64,000 bases of DNA from Rhipidocladum racemiflorum (Eukaryota > Streptophyta > Magnoliopsida > Poales > Poaceae). A model generated the notes under the pieces. That model was not told the origin of the DNA and searched no databases. It saw only the letters and a list, made by a program, of their open reading frames with translations. The stretch spans positions 3,658,001-3,722,000 of the forward strand of contig CM070579.1 in the NCBI GenBank assembly GCA_036346355.1, written 5' to 3'. Numbering within the stretch: position 1 is the stretch's first letter; each line of letters begins with the position of its first letter. The position numbers and the translations under genes are program-made. This document shows, piece after piece, positions 23,223-34,199 of this stretch.

Positions 23223-23739
23223 AAGAACGAGTGTTGCAAATACAGCCGCACTGCTCTTTTAGTCCACCTGCAATCTAAAGGTACCTGTTAGGAACCAAAA
23301 ACTCTAGTGTTAGTTACCACCACGTAGTCTACAAGCAAAGAAGATAACAATAATCCAAACAAAGCAAACCTCAAGGTACAAATGTTTGGGTGCATAATTC
23401 AAGTTGCTCTTTGGCCTGAACCACTAGCTTGTGTAATCTGAGTATAATGGGCTGGGAGGACTAAGTGTGGATGAGTGGAAACTGGTGCTGCTACAAAAGC
23501 CAAGTAATGTAGAATCACTACAGGATGACCCATTGGCGCAAGCGGTATTACTGCTTCGGAAAATAGTAATTAAAAGCTAACTTACCGCTTGGAAAAAGAA
23601 TTGTAATTAAAAGCTGTACTACCGCTTTTAAAAGTAAGCTATCTAAGCTGATGGACCGCTTGGAAAAATAATTTTAATTAAAAGCTCTAAGTCCGCTGTG
23701 AAATGTTTCTAATACAGTCATACCGCTTCCAATACTATG

Positions 23740-25390
23740 TTGGCGGGCATTCGGCACACAGCGCGGGATGCTAAAAATTCCAGAGGGAGAGAGAGACCAT
23801 GCACATCACCACACCATATCACAGGGCACTAAAAAATCCCCAATCTCTCATGACCTAATAGAGCTCGCACCCACCCATTGGCCAAATGCTGGTGGCTGCG
23901 CGTGGAGGGATGGGATTAGAGCGGCGCCGTGGTCTTCTACCCTCCTTCGGCTAGGCTAGCTCGACGCCGGCAGCGTGCAGGCCAGGGGGAGCAAAGGGGA
24001 GCGGCCACGCGTGTGGGGAGAGGGGCGCGACCAGGTCCCCGGCGAGGCGACGCGTCTAGATCGTCGGCGCTAGGGCACGACTAGGTCGTAGGGGAAGCCG
24101 GCGGTAGGGTGTACTAGCAGCGGGTAGCCGATGCTCGGATCGGCGAGCAAGAGCAGAGCCGGTGGCCGGGTCCACGAGTCGGGCAGAGGGGAGCCGGCCT
24201 GGACAACAAGCAAGGCGCAGAGGGGACTCGCCAAAGGCAGTACATGAGTTTTCCATGATGGATGGTTCATCAGATAGTAGCTATCTCATATTTAAATTAC
24301 TACTCTACTGTTATCATCACTATATGAAGCCTCATCATCATGATTAGAAGATAACAATCCATGATGGATGGATCTTGATTTGTTGTATTGGATGGATCTT
24401 GATTTGTTGTATTAGCATGTACAGTTGATTTTGGGGGTGTCTCTGGCCTTGGTCCTTTTGGGAGAAGGAAAGGCTAGCTAGCAAGCCAAGGTGGCCAGAA
24501 GAAGCAAACAGGGGAGTTAATCATGTAGGAGACATTGTATATGTGGTTTGTTTTGTACTTCTATAGTTCTGTTGGGATATTACTGGTCCATGCTGAAAAG
24601 TTGTGAATGCACTTACATCTGTAAACTATTTGTAGTGCTCTCTCCAACCTATTGATACCATCCTTATTTTTCTCCATAGCATGATAGGTGGTGATTGCTT
24701 CCGGACTTGTAACCACCGAGGATTTTTGTTTTATTTGTTGCTCCTCACAAATTATGAATTTCTATTAGCGACCTAAATACCATAGAGCATCAATCACCTA
24801 AAGCAAGATTAAAGTTCAAGTTTTGAGATGATTTAATGGGTCGACCAAATACTCAAGAACGGTCCGCATATTACTAAATAGCATCCCATCCATTATAGTT
24901 CTGTTGGGATATTCTTGGTCCATCTTTGAAGGAATGGATATGTGAATATACATTGATGCAAGAGTCAAGACACACAAGTTTCAACTTTTACTGTATTCAT
25001 CTGTCCCACCTGCCCCTTTCTTTGTGATTGTGGAATAGAACTAACCCTTTTCCCCATAATATCCTAATTTCCTTCGATTTTTCTAAAGTTATTGTGTGTT
25101 CATTTTGAGAAAGCGTGCAAATTGTGTTAGATGTTTTGAATGAAATGATTTTAGTGTTTCATGAAAAGGGGTCAACGTTTTCTACATTGGATCTTTCTTG
25201 ATGTAATTGCGTAGTTTCTAAGTCTATACCCAAATTTGTCAATATATAGCTGAATGTCTTGGTCTTGTTTGTTTACCAAGGTAGTGCTAGTTTAGATCGG
25301 CTTTAAACTTTAGAGTGAGCAATCGAGCATATGCTTTTCAAGAATGAAAAAGACTAATGAGCCTTATTTCTTATGTCGCATCATGTGTAG
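23740..25390. other. CACTA interior, left part
   Basis: A GC-rich patch (23930-24210) resembles a first exon or promoter, but its frames are short. The rest is AT-rich. A duplicated ggatggatcttgatttgttgtatt occurs at 24367-24412, and tatagttctgttgggatat is repeated near 24562 and 24894. No gene is recognised. Confidence 0.4.
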
Positions 25391-26178
25391 ATGGTGCTGG
25401 CGATGAGGATGACATTACCGACTGCATGAGTTAAGTTACGAAGACGAGGATTACTCCTATGATGATGATTTGTCGATAATGACACAACTTTACAAGAAAA
25501 TATTTCAGGGAGGAGGGGCCAATATGCTAAGAAAAAATCACGTAATAAATTTATAGAGTACATTCTGTGTTATCATGTATTATTGCTACATGATGAATAT
25601 TATTCATTTTTATTAACCTTGCGAGTACATCTTCATAGGTAATATTGAGTCACTTCCTTTGATGGAGGGTGAAGGACGCACTTTAAGAGTTTATGGATTC
25701 AACCAAGTTCAACGAACACAATTCCTACAAACACTCATGAGGTTAGTTGGAAGAAATTTCTACTTAAATTTTTTGCTGTACTTTAATTTAAGGAGAACTT
25801 GCCACTTTACCTCATATCTGCATGAATGTAGGCATTTCATTGCTTGACTTAACATGCTCTTCAAACTTGGACAGTCCCAAATCCCCCTTCTATTGCTGAA
25901 TTGGCATGCTCTGGGCACCTAAACTAAATCTACTGATTTCCCTCAAAACATGCCCCCTGGGCGAGAGTACCGGGAATTATATCTTACTAGTATATTGCCC
26001 GTGCTAACGCTACGACGATATTTGGTAATACAATTAAAATAAGCAAAATATGTTATATGTTTTGGTAATCAAGTATCGTAAGATATGCACAAAAGAAAGA
26101 TACAAAGATTTATTATATCGTTGATTACATAAGCAAGTGCATAAGGTAACATAGCAGTTGTTTATCATTAAAAACCAT

Positions 26179-27100
26179 CTAATCCCTGATACACTTAAGG
26201 ATTTCCCGTATAACTTCAGGAATGTTGTCTTTCGATTCATTCTCATTATAGTTCAATAGGCTCATGAGAAACTTAGCCCTCAACAGCTTCACATCCTATA
26301 CATGCATTATTATGGACCATCATCAGAAAATATTAGTTGTGCTACGGTAAAACAAAGTATAATAAATAAATAATAGTACTCACAGTGCAAATTGATGGTA
26401 ATTTTATACCATCCCAAGAGCATATGAAGTTGATTACGAAATATCCATGATGTCCCTACAAAAGGACACATAGTTACATCTATGTAGACAAACAAACTTG
26501 TTACGTGTAATTTATAAGCAAGTTACATGTCTTCTGTTTTTGGAACACATGTCGGTAATATGCGATGCCATACATAAATATTGTCATTCCACGTAGGGTT
26601 GGCTACTTCCATGGCTAGCTTCACGTTATTGACAATCTTATGTATTTTGTGAATGTAGTACATGGTAGGATGTTGAGCCTTAAACCAGGTTGGTATAGGC
26701 TGTGGGTCCAATATAGATACACTTCTATCCTTCATGTGTAGTATGAACAATGTGAAGTGACCGAGGAAAGAATAAGGCAATAGAATCTGCAAACAATTTA
26801 TTTAAGGAAAACATAATGAATGATTCAAACAATTCAAATAAGCAAAATGTGTTATATGAATGATTCAAACAATTCAAACATAGCTTACCGTGTTGCAATG
26901 TGAAATGCCATGTTCCATGTTAGGCCAACATTCAAATAATTTTGCCAATCGTTGGACATCAAGCTTGGAACGCCGGCATGCTTCTCGACCGAAGTCAGAC
27001 AACGACTGTTTTGTCAGACATGCACACATCAAATTCACGATGTATATATTAGCCGAGTTATTTCTAGATGACAAGTCAAAGAAATATGTCACATAGCATA
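26179..27100 (-). pseudogene. Ulp1-like (C48) peptidase fragment, four exons
   Basis: Reverse-strand exons: about 27100-26889 (SLSDFGREACRRSKLDVQRL, AKLFECWPNMEHG), 26786 to about 26527 (PYSFLGHFTLFILHMKDRSV, SILDP, VANPTWNDNIYVWHR), 26455-26384 (GYFVINFICSWDGIKLPSIC) and 26295-26179 (KFLMSLLNYNENESKDNIPE, stop at 26179-26181). GHFTLFI and ILDP hold the His and Asp of a Ulp1-type SUMO protease fold. At the place of the catalytic Cys the sequence reads HHGYF where a Cys before Gly-Phe/Tyr is expected, so activity is unlikely. Such C48-like genes are frequent passengers of grass transposons. The N-terminal part is absent. Confidence 0.7.
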
Positions 27101-27167
27101 CACCAAATGAACAAAGAAATAACATCAGATGATTGCGCTAATTTTGGCTTCTCTTCTTCAGCAAACA

Positions 27168-27795
27168 TCAGCTGAGCTCTTTGGACTGCCATTCCTCGGA
27201 TGCACTCTTGGCTCCTGCTTCCAATCTTTCAACTGACTTCTTGAGGCAAACTTTATCATAGTTTGTTTCATCAAGCATCACCTCATAGCTCTCCTTGGTA
27301 TTCTGCAGACTCGCGTTGAGCTCCTCTACCTGTGCCCGAGCATGCTCAATCTCTTCTTGTTTGATGAGGTCGTCTTGAACCGCAGCAAGTTGTGCCTGCA
27401 GATCCCGAGGCGGCTTCGCGGCCTGCGGCTCCCAAGGCGACTTCGCGGCCTTTCCTTGCTTCTGAAAGCCATTAAAACCAATAAGATTCCACAAACGCAC
27501 GCAGCTTTCCGCGTCAAAGCGAGAAGAAGAATTGTGCGAACTCTATTACCTCTGGAGGAGTGCTGATCCGGGAGGCGCTCTTGGGCGCCTTGCGTTACGC
27601 TCACCCGGGGGACTTTTCAGCAGCACGCGGCGCGCTCGGCGGCGTGCCATGGGCAGCAGTCGCCTTGGGGACAACCGGCTTGCTCGTCTTCCCTCCCTTG
27701 GGTGTCGGCGGTGTGCCCTTGCCGTTGCCCTTTGCCTCAGCCTTGCTGTTGCTATTCGCCTCGGCCAAACCAGATCTGCGCTCCAAAGAAACCAA
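27168..27795 (-). pseudogene. WEB-family (coiled-coil, chloroplast movement) gene fragment
   Basis: Exon 1 (27795-27550) starts MVSLERRSGLAEAN, is Lys/Pro/Ala-rich and ends KAPKSASRISTPPE before a GT donor. In the same frame it contains two stop codons (TGA and TAA, between SPG and RKAPKS, about 27600), so the copy is dead. Exon 2 (27461-27168) follows an AG acceptor and reads KQGKAAKSP, RDLQAQLAAVQDDL, then ARAQVEELNASLQNTKESYE and ends in a stop after EEWQSKELS. The pattern matches the basic N terminus and coiled coil of plant WEB-family proteins, which act in light-driven chloroplast movement. Exon 2 seems to join two distant parts of the coiled coil (after DDL), which points to an internal deletion. 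Confidence 0.7.
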
Positions 27796-27869
27796 ACCAC
27801 CATCAGATCAAGAACCACCATTAACTGTCCATGCCATGGCCACCTACCAAGCTCCAGCACGCCAAAAAA

Positions 27870-29810
27870 AAAAACTCAGTGATTCATCGCCATATATTGA
27901 TTTTGGGGAATCAAACCTAATATAAACTACATAATTCCCAAAGGTCTGCTATTATTTGTAGATATGCTCCTGGTAGAATGATTCTTCCCGGCAGCTTTCC
28001 GATTCGGATGTTGTACAAGTAGAACTTTTCTTCTTGTTTGTACTCTGGAGAGTAGCTAAGGAGATCCACACAAGCAGTTTAGCTAGACTAAATACCCTGA
28101 AGCGAAATAAAGAATGAAAAAAATACAATTTAAATATGATACACAGGACGCCCTGATAATAACTAATTTGAATTCCACAGGCACAAATTTTTATTATTAT
28201 CCATGGATCATTCAATTATTGCAGTTAAAACAACAAACAACAGCACCATTGTGGCTATACTGGACCAACATAGCCTGACCCACGAACTCTAATATAAGTC
28301 ACAACCAAGCCATTGGTGGCACCTATTTCAACCTGACATAAAACAATTGGGGGAAAAAAAAAGGGAGTTGCCTAAAGGGCTCTTTTATATAACAGGTGTA
28401 AAGACACTGATCAAGCCACCGAGAAAAGGGATGCATATCTCATCATCTCAGTACAGAATAGTACAAATTGTCAATATTTGCTAGAGAGGAAGATTTATAA
28501 AATGTATATGATCAGGATAAAAAACACCCTTTAATAGCCTTAAGTTATATAACGGAAGAGGTGAACACATGATCAAGAAAAAGAGAAACAAAACTAAATA
28601 AGGGTGAACTTAAACTTAGGGAAAGGATACTTGTCTCCAGAGAACTCTTTTTATTTGACTCATCAGCAGGAGCAGTGAGCAGCAGTGGAGTTTTTCTGGG
28701 CTCAGCTTTTCTGCACAGTGACACACAGACCAAGTCAAGCAAATGTTATACTACCCACAATAAATGTCATGTAAATCACTTAGCATTACTGGAGTAAAAA
28801 TGTATTCAAAGCATAAACCATAATGAAAAGCACCTGCCCTCATCTCTGGCATAGATGCTCCAATGGAGTGATATAGGATGCTCATTTGCAGTGTTGTTAG
28901 TCTAAACAAGTTAGATCATAATGTGACAATGGTACCCAGATTATCAACATTACAATTAATAGACAATGCTCTGATAAAATGCCACCAGTATATGGCCTGC
29001 TAATAGTCTTGTTAACAACTTGTTTACTGCACATCCAGGTAACACTCAAAGATAATTTGGAAAAAGAAATGTTAGATTGAACCGATTGTTTCATTTCCAC
29101 ATCAGCAGAATTTTTGTACTTATTACAAAAAAAGTATCTCTAATTCATCATGGTGTTAAGACAATGACATAATTGGTGATAAAATCTACAAAATTCCTTA
29201 AAAACTATCAACCGAGGACTTACAATATGATATAACGGGCATAATCTCCGATACACTGATTCTTGTATTAAACAACTGACAACATTAAGCACAAAAATAT
29301 CTACAATGACAACATCAGGAAAATCCAAGACTACAATGTCCGAAGTGTCCTTTAATTTGTTACCTCAGATAACCTGCAATCTACCTTACAATTCTGCTAC
29401 GTTGCATGTCATACATCTTTAGGAGTCAGAATAATGTTGACCCATTACATATCCATTTGTTATTACTTTCCCTCATGGAAATTAAAGCGCATTTCTTGAT
29501 TCTAAAATTTCACTAAGAATTATCGCATAACTTCATAGGAAAATTTTATGCTCCTACAACATGGACGAAAATAGATATTAAAGACTACAAACAAGTACAG
29601 CTCTATCAACATTTTCCCATTGTAAGGTCCACATTTGGCCTAGCTTAGGCTCATCCAATAAGCCAGTTTATATGCAACTTCAATTCATAATCCCAGAAGC
29701 CCCTTCCCAACCAGTATCAACGTAATAGAGGATCTAGTGGAAGAATGGCATCAACATAGCACAGGCTTAAGCCATCAATTACTTCTGGCTTCACCTTATA
29801 AGTACCATAT
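27870..29810. other. Helitron interior, AT-rich, no gene recognised
   Basis: The sequence resembles plant introns or flanking DNA carried along with the captured genes. No exon is recognised on either strand. Confidence 0.4.
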
Positions 29811-29814
29811 AAGC

Positions 29815-30965
29815 TAAAGCTGAAGGTAAACCATGGTAAACCCGAGAAAGTTTAGCTTGCCATCTGATTTAATGTTCAAAACTTGCACGATGGAATAATG
29901 AGTTGGAGCAAGATTTAGTTCCTGTATACAAAAAGGAATGTCAGGGTAGCCATTATAGTACAGGAGCACCAAAAAGAATATTACTTTCTCCGTGAATCCC
30001 AATTCACGATGTTGACATTGCAATGGTCAATATGGATGCACCTGTTCTGTCAAATTACTGTCATCCTACATACCTGTGCCAAGTCCTCAACTGATATAAG
30101 TCTGTTGCCCTCTTGTTCAAAGTGCTGAAAAGCTGTTCCAGCAATCTCCTCCCACCTTTCCAGAGCCTCAAGCTGGTAAGTGCTGATCGCTGCGGCACAG
30201 AACTCTTCAAAGTCCAACCTTTTGTATGCAAGAGGTTCCAACTGAGATATAGACAAGAATGAGATCAGCAACTTCAACTATCAATTACACAAATGCTAAC
30301 AGATGGAAAACCATACCATAAAATGCAAAAGAAGTTATAAAAGAAACGAACAAAGTAACAACAAACATCAAGAATCAGCACAGTAGCTTTGATCCCTAAT
30401 ATTCAACATACGGCTTTCACCATGACAGTTACAAATGGAATTTGCCCAGTAATATCAATATTCGAACAGTTATGACAACAGGGCAATTGTATAATTCTTT
30501 TTGTCTAGCAGAAATTAATCAAATCATGGTTAGAAATATAATTAATAGTCATACATAAAGTCAAACCGCATCTACATGTAAAATAGCAATAAAAAATTCA
30601 CAACCATAACATGCCAAATGAAAAGCCATGAATTGAACCAATGAGGACAAGATAATTAAGAAATCCCCTTGCTGTCAAGCTCCATGATACAGACAACATG
30701 TATCGTAGCATAAGAAGAAAATGAATCTCGAACGCCCTAAAAACAAAAGTCATTGTCTCTATAGATGCAGAGGTTAGCCTGTTAAGTATGTTCTGCACAG
30801 TATCTTTGCACATCTTCTACTTTAAACACAGATTTTAGTTGCACCACCAGAGCAGCTAAAGTAAAAAAACTCATCCATTGCTTACAGATAGTAATGAAAG
30901 ATCCTTACCGCATGCAAAAACTCAAGAACCCTTACTCCTTCATTGCGTCGGTTAAATATTGCGTT
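29815..30965 (-). pseudogene. CDPK-related kinase (CRK) C-terminal fragment
   Basis: Three reverse-strand exons with splice sites: about 30965-30909 (TDAMKE... RVLEFLHA, with a one-base frameshift inside), 30241-30074 (56 codons: LEPLAYKRLDFEEFCAAAIS, TYQLEALERWEEIAGTAFQH, FEQEGNRLISVEDLAQ) and 29921 to about 29830 (ELNLAPTHYSIVQ, KSDGKLNFLGFT). They join in phase (HA|LEP and AQ|ELN). These are the degenerate EF-hand region and C terminus of plant CDPK-related kinases. The kinase domain is missing. In the last exon the residues after YSIVQ and after GFT depart from the family pattern, and the frame ends early. This is a captured partial gene and not a functional kinase. Confidence 0.85.
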
Positions 30966-31244
30966 AGACCCTAGATAAGACATCCGACTTTTAGCAATTC
31001 TGAGATAATAAAGTAACTACATTTGCTTCCTACAAATCCAAGACCTCCAATGCTTTGCTACAAGAAATCCCTAAAAAAAACTCAGTTATATGCACAATGA
31101 TATCATACACGTTAGTACAATATGAACTCATGCAGCAAAAACATAAGCTTAAAGGAACCATGAATGAAGGAACAAAATTTTATAAATAAGTAGAAGATGC
31201 TATCAAGTATTAACAAATAAGTAGAAGCGCATGGAGACTGGAGA

Positions 31245-31625
31245 CTCACGCTGAATACGGAGGAGCGGCTCGCGGGCGGCGGGACCGGAGGCGAGCGCGG
31301 CGGCGAGGACGTCGCGAGCGGGCGGCGGGCGAGAAGTAGCGCGGAGAGGTCGCCGCGATCGCGGAGCGGCGGCGGGGCCGTAGGGCCAGCGCGGCGCGGG
31401 CCGAGAGCAGCGGAGAGGTCGCCGCGATCGCGAGCGGAAGCGCGGGGCCGAGGCGAAGCGCGCGGCGGGCCGGAGGCGACCGCGAGGAGGCACGGGTTGG
31501 CGCGCGGGTGGAGGAGCGGCGCCGCGCCCACGGACGATTGGGGCGAGATAGGCACGATTGGGGCGCGATACGCGTGATTGGGGCGACGATTGGGCCCACG
31601 CCGACTGGTGCCGCACGGGCGGGAG
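31245..31625 (-). other. GC-rich leader exon of the Helitron
   Basis: The reverse strand of this island is strongly GC-rich and ends GTATTCAGC followed by GTGAGTCTC, a strong splice donor at about 31251. It lies about 200 bases inside the Helitron 5' end and upstream of the kinase exons, so it could serve as the promoter-proximal exon of a chimeric transcript. It contains repeated gaggtcgccgcgatcgcg motifs (31344 and 31411). The Arg/Pro/Ala-rich frames (up to 167 codons) are low-complexity and I do not call a protein. Confidence 0.45.
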
Positions 31626-32372
31626 AAAAATATGATGGCATGAACCAGGTAATTTGGTCCCTCAGATTTGATGAAGTGATGTGATAGAACATCTCAGCGC
31701 TTGATTTTGAGGAAGTAGGATTTGTGTGTGCACATGCTAGGGTGAACAAAGAAATAATATCCTCTGTGGGGGCAAAAAAGTGTGTGGATGTAAGAAAGAA
31801 TTAACTGGTGAATTATATAGGGGTATAGATACGAGGATGTTGTTTACATAGACTGCTCTATCATCAAACTTAGCTAAACTAAATCTACTGATTCACTCAA
31901 AACCTGCCTTATTGGCAAGAGAACAGAGAACTACAATTTATGTGATGATTTTGTTTGGATAGACTCAGAGAGCAGAGCACACATAGTAATTTTCTGATTT
32001 TGTCGTGTCTCTTCTGCACATATTTTCATTTATAGGGTTCTTATTTTGACAATGGCTTTGGAAAGTCTTCTTTTAGTGCTACTAGTATAGTTAATTGGCA
32101 TTGGCATGCTTTTCTCATACTATTTGCTTGTGTGATCTAATGTTCCCAAAATAAGTTTTTTTTGTGTCCAGATCGAGCACCCTCATTCGTGCCCTGAACA
32201 TTGTTGTTACATTCTCTGCAGTAATACTACTAAACGGACATGAATGTATGGCATGTTGTCTTTTATGGTCAGTAATCTCCTCCACTCAACTTTGCAGGTA
32301 TGGTTTTCAGAACTATGATTGGAAAGAGTATCTTCCTCGATTGAAGGGGAAAAGTGTTGAAGAAATTCAGAG

Positions 32373-33590
32373 GTATGCCTAACGTTTTCTCCATATTATA
32401 AATGCCCTTTTATAGTAGAATTATTGTTTCAGGTGCCAAAATATAACGAGGGCTCTCGTTGGCATGAGTCGGACTAAAATTTTGTTATATAAATGCCCTT
32501 TTGTAGTTGTTAATTAGGATTCAGTGAGACAAATTAAGCTATTTTGAAAACTTTAAAGAATGTCCTCTGCCATTTGGTATATTGACTTACTGTTTCTGGA
32601 TTTCTCTTTGGCTGTCCCCATGATAACAAAATCATGGGATATGCCAACTTAAGCCTTGAAACATTAATTTCTATAACTCGCTGAAGCTGAAGTATATGTG
32701 CTAGTCACTTCGGGCCATTGTGCATGTTGTGGTCTTATTCTAACATTTACTGTTGGGATTTAGGAGCATTACATAAAGCTGTGTTGGTTCTGTTTGTAAT
32801 TATGTTGGTGCCAGAAAATATAAATAATTTTAACAGTTTTTTGGGACATTTGAGAATATCAAAAAGAGGGAATTATCTAATTTTTGTTTGGTCTAATGTT
32901 CCTATGTAATGGACCTCCAACAGTGCAATCTATGGTTACTTTTTTAGGTATTGCTAATTTGAGGTTACCCTTACCAATTCTTTGGTGAGGACACATCCAG
33001 GTGTTGCCACCGGGCGCCCCTCCCTTCTCTTCTCCATTCGCACCCCTTCCTTCTCTACTACAAAGTTTTGATTTGATACTTTCAGATGAATTCAATCGAA
33101 AACTTTCGGATCAAAATGCTTCTTCTTTTTTACAGGTGAAAGGGGGAAGGAGAGAGAGTTAAAGATTGGAAGAGAACTTTCAAGCCTTAGAAAGGAGAAT
33201 TGTTGAGTGATTTAGTTAATGGGTATACTTTTGGTGATTGTTGAGTGGTTTAGTTAATAGGTATACTTTTGATGTAAATATATAGGACATGCGAATAGAT
33301 ATGTCCATGTCTGTGGGAAGGGTATATTTTGCATTCTAGTTATATTTTGTTATATGTCCATGTATGTGATATGCATGCGAGGGGAGTAAACTTTGTACTT
33401 CTGCCTTTTATATATTTTGGTGATGTTCACATGTTGTACCTATGGATGATTTGTGATAATGAAACTTTGGTACGTTGCTTTCTCGAGGAATTATATGTTA
33501 TGGTGCTTGGATTGTATGTTATGGGTACTTGATATTATTTTCAATTTGGCGAAATATATTAAACTGATGCAATTATTTTTTCAAGCGGTA
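32373..33590. other. CACTA interior, right part
   Basis: AT-rich sequence that starts as the intron after the last captured CHD3 exon (donor gtatgcc at 32373). No later exon of that gene is recognised. The sentence gtggtttagttaat.ggtatacttttg is duplicated at 33213 and 33248. Confidence 0.4.
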
Positions 33591-33980
33591 TATACATTAT
33601 TTAGTAATTAATTTTTGAATTGCTTGAAATGCTAAATGCAAGCACTTCTACAGCTTGGAATTTTTGTCAAAGCTGTAGTACCGCTTTTAAAATTTCAATA
33701 CCGCAAGCGGTCCGACTGCTTTTAAAAACTGTTTTACAAGCGGCGGCAGTGCTTTGAAAAACGGTTTTACAAGCGGTAGTGCTGCTTTTAAAAGCGGTTT
33801 TCCAAGCGGTGGTACTGCTTCGAAAAATGGTTTTACAAGCGGTAGTACCGTTTTTAATGTATATACCGCTTGGAATACTTTTAGAAGCAGCCGAACGGAA
33901 AGCAGTAGATAAGGGTATTCCAAGCGGTCCTACTGCTTGGAATACCCTTATTCCAAGCGGTCATACAGCTTGCAAGAACG
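33590..33980. repeat. Right subterminal repeats of the CACTA element
   Basis: About a dozen copies of aagcggt(a/c).taccgctt-like half sites in both orientations, spaced about 25-40 bases apart. They match the left subterminal block at 23540-23740 and probably are transposase-binding sites. Confidence 0.8.
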
Positions 33981-34199
33981 TGTCATCCTGTAGTGAATTA
34001 TTCACAACGGGGAAAATACTTAGATAGAAGTACATAACACTAGAAAATATGTGGGAGGACAAATGGCCAATTGTATTCATGCCAACACAATAATTTCAGA
34101 GAAGGTGCAGTTAGAGGGGGGCACAGTCAAAGGGCAGGTGGAGGGATCGAGCAAGGTGTAGAGTGTGATGAGCTTCGGGATGAAAATGAGTAGTTAAGT

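Larger units (their letters stand above)
25987..31829 (-). mobile_element. Complete Helitron carrying host gene fragments, 5,843 bp
   Basis: Read on the reverse strand the element begins TCTATACCCCTATATAAT at 31829 and ends GCACGGGCAATATACTAG at 25987. It sits between host A (31830, reverse strand) and host T (25986, reverse strand), which matches Helitron insertion into AT with 5' TC and 3' CTAG ends and no target duplication. The last 30 bases match those of the short Helitron at 59025-59277. No Rep/helicase is seen, so it is non-autonomous. All recognisable cargo (GC-rich leader, CDPK-related kinase, WEB and Ulp1-like pieces) lies in Helitron orientation, as is usual for captured genes in grass Helitrons. 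Confidence 0.85.
25391..32372 (+). pseudogene. Captured exons of a CHD3/PICKLE-related chromatin remodeler
   Basis: Three + strand exons can be joined through good splice sites: 25391-25541 (acidic stretch SYEDEDYSYDDD, then TTLQENISGRRGQYAKKKSR, with a one-base frameshift near 25474), 25639-25741 (ESLPLMEGEGRTLRVYGFNQ, VQRTQFLQTLMR) and 32298-32372 (YGFQNYDWKEYLPRLKGKSV, EEIQR). The reading is in phase across each junction (KSR|NIES and LMR|YGF). In CHD3-type remodelers of plants (PICKLE and PICKLE-related) this order lies C-terminal to the helicase. The ATPase, chromo and PHD domains are absent, so this is a fragment carried by the CACTA element. The intron between the last two exons is interrupted by the Helitron. 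Confidence 0.8.
23516..33995. mobile_element. Complete non-autonomous CACTA element, 10,480 bp
   Basis: The left end is CACTACAGGATGAC at 23516 and the right end is its exact inverse ending at 33995. The 3-base target duplication aat flanks both sides (23513-23515 and 33996-33998), as expected for CACTA. Subterminal blocks (23540-23740 and 33590-33980) hold many direct and inverted copies of a GCGGTA.TACCGC-like motif, the presumed transposase-binding repeats. No TNP1/TNP2-type transposase is seen. Instead the element carries exons of a CHD3-type gene on the + strand (25391-25741 and 32298-32372), and one captured intron has received a Helitron (25987-31829). Without that insertion the element would be about 4.6 kb. 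Confidence 0.93.

Noticed and set aside
30598..30813. Extra exon of the kinase fragment
   Set aside because: The frame lies inside the intron between two exons that already join in phase.
31112..31749. Three overlapping reverse frames of 137-167 codons
   Set aside because: Low-complexity Arg/Ala/Pro translations of a GC-rich leader in several frames at once; no domain, no codon bias typical of genes.
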